This document shows positions 54,461 through 64,000 of a stretch of DNA of 64,000 nt, in pieces. A model generated the notes under the pieces. That model ran no database searches and was not told where the DNA came from. It was given only the letters and a program-made list of their open reading frames with translations. Both the position numbers and the translations under genes were made by a program. The stretch is from Ornithodoros turicata. Its lineage: Eukaryota > Arthropoda > Arachnida > Ixodida > Argasidae. Every line of letters starts with the position of its first letter. Within the stretch, counting starts at the first letter, position 1. The DNA lies in the NCBI RefSeq assembly GCF_037126465.1, contig NC_088204.1, positions 62,045,771 to 62,109,770 on the forward strand, in the 5' to 3' direction.

Positions 54461-54494
54461 GTATAACGTACGCAGTCAACTGCGTACGTTATAC
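54461..54494. repeat. Perfect 16-bp hairpin, 2-base loop
   Basis: GTATAACGTACGCAGT, CA, then its exact complement. Between it and the first hairpin are further TACGTAATGG/ATAACGTACG copies, so both belong to one small repeat cluster. Confidence 0.9.
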
Positions 54495-54789
54495 TAAAAC
54501 TCACTATTACCGCTTACCGGCTCGTGCAATCGGTTCAAGCGTGGGGGAGACGACCGTTAATGGCCAGCAGAAGAGACGGGAACAGGTTTACAAGCACTGA
54601 TGCAGAAGTGCCGAGAAGAAAATGCTGACGACCTGGACATGCTCCTCCAGGAACGAGAAAGACTCTTCAAAGCAGATAGAGTTAAGATGCTCAGGCCACT
54701 ATTAGATAGCTTTTGGACACATTCCCCAACGAGTCGCTGGCAAAAAGGAACAGAAAATATATACATGTACTGGGGGAGGAAGCAGGTAC

Positions 54790-55300
54790 GTGTTCGACCA
54801 CACGGGTTCGGTTGCGGTTCAGCTCCGGAAGGCAACTATAGCGGTTCAAACCGGTTAATTCGAAACCGTTCGGTTCACGAACCGGTTTTATAGTACGAAC
54901 CAGGATTGCGGAATGGGATCACCCATTCCATTCCAATTCCATTCCGAGGAATGGAGATTTGTGATAATTCCATTCCTTTCAATTCCTCGGATGAAAAGGT
55001 ATGGCCAATTCCCACTCCTGGAATGGCTTGGCAGCCCCATTCCATTCCTTTAGTTCCATCAATAATAAGGACCGGTAACCGTGCTGGGTAGCCCAGCAGT
55101 GCTATAGAGGAGATTGACATTACCCACGACGGAAAAAGCAAAAGGACAAGGTTATTTCGCCCAGACCACATTCCAATTCCATTCCGCCTGCGAAAAAAAA
55201 AAGCCAAATTCCATTCCATTCCTAGGACAGTTTCCGCCATTCCACTCCAATTCCATTCCGGGCTCTGATAAATCTGGAATCATTCCGGAATCATTCCAAC
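54790..55300. repeat. MITE remnants: GAACCGGTT and ATTCC-rich segments
   Basis: 54793-54897 is packed with GGTTCGG/ACCGGTTT motifs. 54902-55267 starts CAGGATTGCGGAATGG and ends CCATTCCGGGCTCTG, with many CCATTCCATTCC units, resembling a diverged hAT MITE. No matching 8-bp flanks were found. Confidence 0.45.
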
Positions 55301-56430
55301 CCCGGAGTAGCAACTCCGAAACCTTGGTACGAACCTGCCTCCATCGGAATTAGCCGCGCTATACGTGTATCGTGCAGGAACACTTTGGTGTTTGTGCTTA
55401 GTTTTCTGTGACGTATTGGAACAGAACATTGAAATGTAACATGCACTATTAAATCAGGTGTTCTCGTCCTACCACGATCAGAATTAACTGCCATGTAGAA
55501 TTTCATCTGAGAAGTTGAGAACAGGGACCGTACCATTATTTGACACTTTGCATGTACTTCAATTGGATGTGAAAAGCGCCACGTCCTGCTTTCGTTGCAA
55601 ATCGCAAACAACCTTCAGCCTGTCAATTTGCGCTGGCATACGGAATGATTGGCCCTGATTGGCCCATACTGAACGCTGATGCTTTGCTCATGAACAAACC
55701 AGTGGCAAAGACCACCACCATCTGCTCAAAATCAGCACCACCATCACCTTGAAGAGGGTCAGTAAGAGAGAACAGAAAAAACAAAACAAAAAGAAACCCA
55801 GTAAACTCTGAAGTAGTTACAGCTTCTAGTGCCCTAGATTGCAGTTGCGCCCCATTTTAGTCCACTGGCCCTGAAGTTTACCCCACGCGCAGGATATCAA
55901 ACATTTACTGAACTTCGTCAATAATGCTTTGTATGCAACGATCTACGTATGTACTCGGGTACCAGCACTCTTTGTGAATTTGTTGGAACAAGGCTATATA
56001 ATTACGCATTTTTCTGCCCACAGGATAAGAAAGGGCGGCTCTTCCTTGGCAAATTGTGTCTTATGCATGCCACAAGATTTCGTCTTACTCGATCTATCAC
56101 GGTTCACGGCTTAATTCAACGTATTTTCATTCATGCGCACATTGATTATGTACATAAGGACTGTGAAGACAAAGCGTAAATTGCAGTACCCACTGTGCGG
56201 CATTCATTAGGCCTCATGCATTTAGTTCAGAAAGGGACTAATGGTTTTGACAATTCATTTACTCCCCGAAAAGAAAACAAATTTTCTCACACAGAATAAA
56301 TTGACGCTCCTTTGTGATGCTACAACTCCTTTTTTCTTAAAGTGTGGCACGTGAAAGTCGTTGGCATACATCACCCACACTCTACGTAGCACAAATTAAA
56401 ATTATCCAGCAGCAAATAATTTGGGTAGGT
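55301..56430. other. No recognisable feature
   Basis: About 1.1 kb with short ORFs of no known family. Confidence 0.45.
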
Positions 56431-56660
56431 GTGAACCGTTATTTGAACCGGTCTCCGAACGGTTTTCGGTTCAGGTGCGAGTTCGGTTCGACTCTCTGGA
56501 CAGGGAAAAGAGGTGCTGACGCCAGGAATCGAACTGGAACGACAAACGGCGTATAAGGCCGTCGAGCAGCGTCGACCAGCGTCGTGCAGGGTGCTAGTGC
56601 CAGTGCACGCCGATGACGCCGGCAACATGACGCCGGCGTCAGCAGCGGCGGGCACATGTC
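56431..56660 (-). repeat. hAT-end debris and a tRNA-like 3' half
   Basis: 56431-56500 carries GAACCGGTCT/GGTTCGGTTCGA motifs. On the minus strand at about 56515-56570, CGGCCTTATACGCCG followed by CAGTTCGATTCCTGG looks like an anticodon arm plus a T-arm/B box, but no D-arm or acceptor partner is visible. Confidence 0.3.
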
Positions 56661-56796
56661 ACGCACGGTCATTCTCATTCCATCCATTAAATCACTGCCA
56701 TCATGACGCTGTGCTACTCGTATCAATATTGTCTCCACATTTTTGTGAACAGAACCATACTTTCATTCCATGTTACACATAATCGAACAGAAGCAG

Positions 56797-56885
56797 CAAC
56801 AACTTTATTTTGTCAGTATGATTGGGGACTTCCATCGCCCGGAGCGATACTCTACCCCATTGCTGTTGGTCACGTGGTGAAATAA
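56797..56885 (-). mobile_element. LINE 3'-end relic (TTG-tailed family), minus strand
   Basis: The minus strand reads CAGCAATGGGGTAGAGTATC ... then AATAAAGTTGTTGCTGCT, matching the last 75 bp of the LINEs ending at 2241 and 24241. Confidence 0.75.
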
Positions 56886-59630
56886 TAACAGTAATAATAA
56901 TAATTGGGGTGTTTACGTCGCGAGACCATGGTGAAATGGAACAAGGAGCCTAAGAGCAAGGGCCGAAGTCCTACGATCCTAATTTAATACATTTTTTTTA
57001 AAAAAATTGTTTAACACCACACAACTTATTTCAATGATCATCACATTTACAGCAGAGAGAATTGATACATTATCGCATCCTAAAAACAAGCACTTAACCG
57101 CTGGACAACCTCTGTCTGTGAACTTTATGTACGACCATGCACGTGGAATTTGTTGGTCGATGGCAGAAATATTTCCCAGCGTTTAAGCAAATCGACTCTT
57201 TTCGTATGGAAAGATAAACTTCGCCACGAGGGTTAGGGTGCACGAACCCCCTACCTGCAAACTGGCCGACCCGCGCAAACAGGGCAAATCCAAGGGGGAA
57301 AAAATGTGTATACATGGGGGGAGGTGCAGTGTAACGATCATGAAAGTTCTTGGAGTTCCTGACGTCTATCTAGGTAGAATTGCTCAATCGTTTTGAAGTC
57401 CTGCATTTTCGTTAGTGTGTTCCTTGTCGCTACTGAAATACTTTCACTTTCCGTTATTAGTTCCTGGTACTGACCTCTCAATTTCGTTTCCGTTACTGTT
57501 CCCGATGTCTGGAAGTTTCCTGAGACATTTGACATGACATTCAGGTCGGTGGCTGTTGCGCTGGGGGTCGTTAGTAAATGACAAGAACCGGAGGAAGAAA
57601 AGGTGTATTAGTATTCACTGCCACGGTAGTCGCGGTACTGAAAATGAATTCACATCGCACATAGTAATGATGATCGCCGAACCTTCGGATTCCTTTAGGA
57701 ATGTAGCCCTGCATATAGGAATGATACCTATTACCGGAATTGATTAGACACTCATTATTTTCGTTTGCGAGGAATTACCGATTTTAGACCGTTCATCACC
57801 GCATTAAAACGTGTCGGACTCAGAATAAGGGACTTCTTGATGAACAGGACGATTAGGGGTTTGGCCCTTTGGATCTTAAAAATATAGTTGTTATTTTCGT
57901 TTCCATTTCTCGCCAGTGTTGGACATGGCTGAACCGTGTTCGATACCTTTTTTCAGTGTCCCAGTAGCGATCCCGCTATATTTTAAATTGGCAGCGGGAC
58001 AAGCATTTCCGTTACAAATATGTGTAGCGTCGGACTCTCTGTCCGCTTCCGCTACCACTACTTTTTATAATATGGAAGATGCGAAACACACACAGAGAGA
58101 GAGAGAGAGAAAAGAGAGCGCGCAAGATAACGGCAGAGCAGAATTTTCCTCGTTATTTTTAATTACCCGTTAATGAGGCAGTTTGATGTGACGATCTCCT
58201 TCAATTTCAGTAGCTCTCAGAAGTTAAGCGCAATCGAATCGTTAGGAGTATCATTTGTCTTATTCTGTGCACCTTGTATCGTTTTCAGCTCACTCTGCGA
58301 AATACAAACAGGTATGTATAACATACTGCATAACATGCGCTACGAAGCGTTCCCGTCATCCAGTCAGTTGCAAAACTAGTGTGAGCGTGTAAATAGTACG
58401 TTTCAAACCATGTTTTGCAACCTAGGAGCAGATAAACTTAGCGTCACTCCTTAGGAAGATGAACACAAAAATATATATGAAACATAACTAGACATCGCCA
58501 TATAGTCAGAGCACTCCAAACGTAATGCCGACTTTGCTGGAAGCTATTTGTACCGCAGGTGTAGCGTTCCTAGCAAGATAGAATTGCCTTAGTTACACAC
58601 AGTCACACACGATCTAGTTATTTTTTTGTCAACACAATAGGTTCGTGCGCCACACAAAACGAAGAAATTATAATATTATTCGGGAGTGAGTGTATGCCAA
58701 CATGCTTATTAAAGCCTTTTACACACTTGCTTGGTGGTGCTACACAGGCGATTATGAGCTAAATGAAGTTGTTGTTTTTGCAAGACAAGCGGCCGTATCA
58801 CTCAGGTATAATCGACGCTTTTGTGCTTTTTCTAAAAGCACAATAGCTGTTAATCTTGTAGTAGTTCCTAACCTGTGTTTGCAACCAAATTCTTCCCAAT
58901 TAAAGTGGTTTAGTTCTATGTCCAGCGCGGCAACGTGAACTTTTTGAACGTATCAATTAAAGACAGGAATGATGTACACAGCAGACAATATACAAAAAAT
59001 ACAAGCGGGCATTTAAAAAGACGCACGAACAATCCGTTCATTAATGTATTAACCGCATGGGTGAAAATGCTGAAACTAGGTTGTACCATTGAGGGGGACC
59101 TGCAGCTCCATGAGTACGAGCAACAACATCAGCAAATGCCATTTCAGAAGTTGGCATTGAAACGGTTGTCATAAAAAGAAAAGCACGTTTCATAACCTAT
59201 GCATGGACGTCGGGACGTGGGGGAAAGTAGGACGTTTTTTTCTTCTTCTTGTTCTCCATGGACAAGCAAAAAGCTCAGCAAAAAAAGCGCGCAAAGAACC
59301 ACTGAATCCGTTCGTGAGGAATACCTAATCTGAGTGCGTAAAAATAATCCGCCATATCAAAAACAGGGTGCTGGACATGTGTATTATAGATGATAGCGCG
59401 GTCCCATGATAGAAGTAGAAAGAAGCAATAGGTTCCAAGAGGCACGTCATCTCTTCATTTTATTGTGTGCTATGTATACATTAACCAGCAATCTACAGAT
59501 TATCAGAGTCAGAAATACCTTTCTGCTCCGTACAGTTTTTCGCGGATGATATTCCGAGGGGGTGCTGCTATACTGCACGCCCATAAACTTAGCGTAATAA
59601 TTAAGATGAAGCGGAACTCCGGAACACGGA
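56886..59630. other. No recognisable gene; small repeats
   Basis: Holds an AATAAT run with the GTTTACGTCGCGAGAC repeat (56886-56925), and an ACACAGAGAG microsatellite (58087-58116). The ORF 57535-57338 (minus) has a protein-like composition, but I recognise nothing in it. Confidence 0.4.
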
Positions 59631-59639
59631 ATTCCGCAA

Positions 59640-59830
59640 CATGGCGCTCCCAGATATGTTGTGTGCAGGTACCGCTAGGGGCACTACCGATGAGCATCCA
59701 TGTGGAACACATTGATCTCTATGTATAAAGGCTGGATAGCGGATGGGTGAGGGTATCGCGGGAAAGGGTACGCCAACCGGCCGCCATATTGCGGTGCTCA
59801 AAAGAGCCATTACAGCCCATTCGAATGCAT
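59640..59830 (+). repeat. Dispersed repeat with GGCTGGATAGCGG / GGCCGCCAT
   Basis: The order of motifs is AACATGGCGCTCCC, TGATCTCTA, GGCTGGATAGCGG, TGAGGGT and ACCGGCCGCCAT. It matches the reverse complement of 62610-62800 with moderate divergence. Confidence 0.6.
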
Positions 59831-60639
59831 GTAAGCTGTGACAAGTTTTGCTGTTTGTGAGCGCTTTGCTTGCTGCTTCGCTAAAATTTTGCCACGGATC
59901 GCTGCAGAAATCCCTCGTGATTGGATTCCTCACGTTTTTTGTGTGAAATCCCGTCACATACATGTTATTTCCTGTCTATTTTGTACTCGTGTGAGGTCGT
60001 GTCGTTCCAATTTTGTACTTTGAACTTCGATTATGTGATTTGCTGGTTTTGTGTGGCGTTGTATTTGTTGTGTTACGTTACGGCGTCAGTCGTGACGTTG
60101 CCCACATACGTGAGGCCGACAACGGCAAGCCCTTTCACCATCACCACCACCACCTTGTGTTACGTTTCCTTTGTCGTCTGTCAGCGTGTTGCTTCTCGTG
60201 TTTCTCCCATTTCCTTTCTCCTCGGGGGTGTGGAATGCCAAGGAATGTTTGGCACGTTTGTTTATGTAACCACCTTAATATGCTTGGGTATAAATATTAT
60301 GCTTTGCACAGGAAGTTTAGATATGACTATAGTTATGACACGAAATGCCGAACTGCACTAAAGCACTTCCAAATGACTAGAATGATATTATGTGATATAA
60401 AGGCTATATGACGGTAAAAACATATCGACTAGAAATATGTGCACTGGGGAAGTAAATGGCGGTAAAGACAGTTCAAAATGACTAGAGGTAGAGTGAATAA
60501 GTCATAAAAAGGCTAAATAGCAAGGTCTTGTGGTGAAAGCTCTAACATCAAAGTATCACAAGTCCAGTTGCAACAGCAAGTTTGAAGCAGTCAACCAGGT
60601 AAGTGGGCCGAGTGCATTACTGGTTGTTGAATATGATCA
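59831..60639. other. No recognisable feature
   Basis: Short ORFs only. A (CACCAT)-type run at about 60137-60156 encodes a His stretch by chance. Confidence 0.4.
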
Positions 60640-60697
60640 ACCTTGACAATTTCTTTCGCAGTGAGGCCTGGCTGTCACCTTCTCTGTATATTCCATG

Positions 60698-60781
60698 GCA
60701 AGGTGGTACAGTCCGATTCTGCTGTAGCACTGGGAAACTTCTTTGATCAGACGGATCACATTGTTTTCATTTGGGCTGCAT
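60698..60781 (-). other. Possible internal exon (helical, TPR-like)
   Basis: On the minus strand an AG at the end of TTTGAATGCAG is followed by an open stretch reading PNENNVIRLIKEVSQCYSRI and then GLYHLAMEYTEK, followed by GTGACA, a possible donor. The residue pattern suits a TPR helix pair. No neighbouring exon was found, so this is only a suggestion of a host gene with long introns. Confidence 0.25.
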
Positions 60782-60799
60782 TCAAACATATATTGTCGC

Positions 60800-61168
60800 A
60801 AACTTAAGTAGGAAGAATAAAGAGTAGACATTCGAGGTTGAAAAATTATTTATTGTCCCTAAGTAAAGTAAACATGCTGGAACGCACCAAAGAGACGTGT
60901 GGCTGGTGTGTACTTTATGGTGTACTTTGGTGTGTACTGGTGTGTCTTTATATGCTTTTGCCCATCTTAGTATTGTCCTATCCAATATGGAGTGGCTTTT
61001 ACTGCATATGAACGCATAATTCAGGAGTGTTTTCATATATTGGACTAGCTGCAGCTTTAAGGTGCCCTTCGTGCAGTACTGATTCCAATCATCAGCCATC
61101 GCTTGAAACTCTTAACTAGGGAACATGATTCTAGAGGCTAGATTTTCATGCAAATACACACTTTCAAC
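60800..61168. other. No recognisable feature
   Basis: Includes GTGTACT/GTGTGTACTGG repeats at 60900-60945. No gene is recognised. Confidence 0.4.
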
Positions 61169-61756
61169 CAGAGTTCGAAGTAACTCGTTACTGCATGTAA
61201 CTAAGTTCCTTTTCTTGGTAACTATATAACTTAACTCGCTACTTTTGTGCCGTGGTAACTTTCAGAGGAACTCCTTTTTCAAGTAACTTTGCCAAAGTAA
61301 CTCAAGCTAAGTTCCAAGTTACTTTTAATTCGCTTTTCACTCACGTCCACTTATTTCCTTGCTTTCTCTACGGTTCTTCCACAGCATTTTATGTCATAAA
61401 ACGTGATGTCCAGTCAATGACAGTATTCTGTTCAGGAAGTAAGAACTGATGCTATTGAAATGAAGCTGAACCATCGTGTGCCCACAGGGAATAAGATGTA
61501 AAGTGTTCGAATTGTTGGACATAAACGAAAACACAACGCAGGCAACTCAGGGTCGAACTCAACTGCACCTGTGTAGTGCTATTCTGTGTCCTAAGTAACT
61601 TGGGAGTAACTCGTTCTTTTTTTAAGTAACTCTGTAACTGCGAGCTACGTTTCGGGCTGAATAACTTAGTTATTAACTTAGTTACATTTTTCACACGGTA
61701 ACTTTGTAACGAGTTCCTTTTGACGGGCAACTTCTTGATCTATGCTTTCAACTCTG
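61169..61756. mobile_element. GTAACT-rich MITE (hAT-like)
   Basis: Begins CAGAGTTCGAAGTAACTCG and ends with the diverged complement TTTCAACTCTG. Most of its length matches 18571-19110 in the same orientation (landmarks GTAACTTTCAGAGGAAC, AGCTAAGTTCCAAGTTA, GAATTGTTGGACATAAA). No transposase frame is visible. Confidence 0.65.
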
Positions 61757-62609
61757 CATGCTTTTTGTACACTACATAAAGTAAGATACTTTTGCCACAG
61801 TGAATTTGTTGCGTGTTTTAAATGCATGCAAGTGAATTCCTAGAGGTGCACATTTTGAGCAAGATTGATGAATTTTTCGCGCATGTGTGTTCAAGCGGCT
61901 TTTAGTGCATACAAATACGGCCTCTACATATGACGCATGCATTATTACTTTCTGAAGATGTTCTGGGAAGTCGAACTTGTTGGGCACAGCGTCAGGCCTC
62001 AGTCGAACGGTTTGGCCCGTTCTGTCGAAGCATTTGTTTTTAAAATGTTTGCTGCAGACCAGTGATGTCGTCGACGGCGTCCAGTCCTTTCGCCTGACAT
62101 TTACCGCACACTTTTTTAAATGTTCTGGGCGGCCGTGAGGGAACCTGCATTGAAGAATTTAGGCCATCAATTACGGTAGGGATGACAAGGCTAATCCAAG
62201 CAAGCAATCGTCGATACCGTGACCAACAAACTGAGCCGTAGATACCACACCTGACAAGCGCACTTCAACGCCTGCTGCGTGCCGAGACCATACCCGTGAA
62301 CTGCAGGAAGTCTAGACTATTACAATGACTCTATCCAGATAACGTACGGTTTAAAGTTTAACGTTTAGATCTTGAGATACGATTCACAAAGTGCCGCGCA
62401 CATGCTTCAACAGCAACGTTTTGTCACCCCGCTCGTGGACTAATAAATCGCATTTATTTGTAAAGCCAAGTCACTTACTTGTGAAATGTCGTCCCCGGTG
62501 CCTTGCCAGTACGGTCAGCACACCCATAACCACAGCAGGCGGGCATGACACCACAAAAATGCTACGCAAAGGCGCATGCAGATAATGCAGCTGAGTCGCG
62601 GACGGCAAT
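61757..62609. other. No recognisable feature
   Basis: About 850 bp with short ORFs only. Confidence 0.45.
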
Positions 62610-62800
62610 GTTTTCAGCTTCCCAAGATGGCGGCCGGTGACCGTACGGTTGCACCCTCAACCCGCTATCCAGCCTATTACTCTAGAGATCAGTGGTGGAA
62701 CATCGCTTCTTTTTGTGTACCGATAGCTCCCCTTGCGCTCCCTACAACTCTCATGAGGCCGCCATGTTGCCCTATCCGAATGCATGGAAGCCGACGCTTA
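62610..62800 (-). repeat. Dispersed repeat, inverted copy of 59640-59830
   Basis: Carries AAGATGGCGGCCGGTGACCG, ACCCTCAACCCGCTATCCAG and GGCCGCCATGTTGCCC, the complement of the motifs at 59640-59830. The AAGATGGCGGC string looks like a start-codon context but belongs to the repeat. Confidence 0.6.
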
Positions 62801-64000
62801 CGCGCTCTGTTTATTTTTGTGCGCCTAGTATGGCTTCCAAGTTTTTTTCTTGTAGCATTTCGCACACATAAATACGCCATCGTGCGCCACCGGACGTGTG
62901 CAAATGCCAGTTAGGTTTATCTGCACACACCTTGTACGTACCTGTCAGCTGAATGCACGAAATCCAAAAGTGCATGAACCCACTACTGTCACTCCGTGCG
63001 CCTACGGGAACCTGGAGAAACTAAAAATAAAATTCAAACTGGGGTGGACGAATCAGTCTGAGAGCTTTTTTTGGAAAGTTCGCGCAATGCACCAAAGCAA
63101 TGGTGCAAAGCCTCACGAAGTCTCATTCTTCATTCAATCAATCTTCTCATGAATCCCATACTTCGGATAATTCGTAAGGAAGGACATAACGATGCAGATA
63201 GAGTATGTGTCACGGAAACCCTGTATGCCTTTAGATTTGCGCGCAATCACACTGTGGTTGCGAGATGATCGCACCGAGTGGGCCGTTACCTCCAATCTCA
63301 ACGATGGGGAGGGCTATAAGCTAACCCCCACCGGCAATCACTGCGCGGCTCCAACAGTGCGCTAACTATAGCGTCTCCGACAATTCAGAAGAAGTGGGCG
63401 GACTGATCTACGTCACTGGGGCAACACACACACAGAGAGTAAAAGTCTAGGTGCTAGTAACAATAACACCATTTACTTAGCAATCATAATCTGTTGTAAC
63501 TCGCTGCTAAACAATTCAACAAATCAATGCTAACAGTTAACAGGGTAGCATTAGCACTGATCAAAAGATGTGCAAAGCATGGTAACCACTTAATGGTAAC
63601 GAGAGTCCGGATAGCTTAGATAAAGTTACAAATTCAACGATAATCATAATCAAAGTCTTATCTGTTTCGTTGCTGGCAACGTTGTCTTCGGGTGCTGCAG
63701 CTGTCGTTGTCTTCCCGATGATGATGAGTGCCGAGTTGGAGATCGCACATATCACTTCACTTCACTTCACAAACTCAGTACAACTTTTAAAAAATGCAAC
63801 TATTTCAAGTATAGGAGGTTAGCGAGTGGCCCACTGACTGGAAGCTACATGGTGGTCCGACTGCCCACGAGGAGGGTTCCCGTGGGTTTTTATTAAAGCA
63901 GCAATAAACAATTATGCAAGGTGCACATTTTTCTAATGCAGTGTGATTCGTTTCCTACGGTGAGGTTTAGCGAAAATTTTTGTCGCAAAAAAGTAATAAT
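62801..64000. other. No recognisable feature
   Basis: About 1.2 kb with short ORFs, a (CA)n(GA)n run at 63426-63440 and a CACTTCACTTCACTTCAC run at about 63750-63770. No gene is recognised. Confidence 0.45.

Noticed and set aside
54014..56500. One large hAT element from the CAGGGTGTGG end to the GGTTCGACTCTCTG end
   Set aside because: Motifs are similar at both sides but no target duplication or consistent ends could be matched.
57338..57535. 65-codon minus-strand ORF with protein-like composition
   Set aside because: No recognisable domain, no neighbouring exon, and a GTAACGGAAACG string inside suggests MITE sequence.
60137..60160. Poly-His encoding stretch
   Set aside because: A CACCAT microsatellite in an otherwise unsupported frame.
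1..64000. CRISPR arrays, bacterial operons or phage genes
   Set aside because: No regular spacer arrays or Shine-Dalgarno-led gene strings; all recognisable coding is eukaryotic transposon or TRAF-like.

Overview
The window looks like arthropod nuclear DNA, most likely from a tick. The reasons are intron-poor TRAF6-like genes in several copies, very dense and nested non-LTR retrotransposons and hAT/Tc1-type MITEs, tRNA-derived SINE pieces, and no bacterial-style gene packing. The species call is an inference from the style of the repeats and genes; no database search was possible. Only one locus looks like an intact host protein-coding gene. Most of the rest is transposable elements inside transposable elements.

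Layout. 1-5000: LINE remnants, then a TRAF6-like gene on the minus strand (4844-3414) with one in-frame TAA. 6162-17678: a hAT-like element with near-matching 8-bp target duplications, blown up by a Tc1-type MITE and a minus-strand LINE (A). LINE A is split by a full-length plus-strand LINE (B, 8391-13953, perfect 12-bp target duplication) and by a 5'-truncated LINE (C, about 14724-16871). 18000-24600: SINEs, inverted-repeat elements, a large diverged inverted duplication, and a LINE whose RNase H region is split by a hAT MITE with a perfect 8-bp duplication (22433-23269). 24897-26272: the 5' end of another TRAF-like gene cut by a foldback element that carries a C24 tract. 27429-28137: a pogo/Tigger-like MITE.

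33076-34509 is the one intact TRAF6-like gene (477 aa: RING, two zinc fingers, spacer, TRAF-C). It is squeezed between two hAT MITEs, and the downstream one carries the first polyadenylation signal. 35646-39800: two more LINE fragments and a Penelope-like remnant. 41867-41259 is a fourth, decayed TRAF-like locus. It abuts a 2.1-kb element (41911-44040) built from palindromic GGTACC-centred repeats. 46384-52290: a LINE split by a 4.48-kb terminal-inverted-repeat element (47109-51592, about 1-kb TIRs, 4-bp duplication CAGT). That element was itself invaded by a deleted Ty3/gypsy element with 306-bp LTRs, whose single ORF fuses a gag N-terminus to an integrase C-terminus.

52680-53700 holds three tRNA-like genes in a short duplicated/inverted array. 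54380-54500 holds two perfect hairpins. The remainder to 64000 is MITE debris and unannotated sequence. The four TRAF-like loci show different ways of decay (nonsense codon, frameshift with truncation, transposon interruption) against one intact copy, which fits a birth-and-death gene family in repeat-rich DNA.
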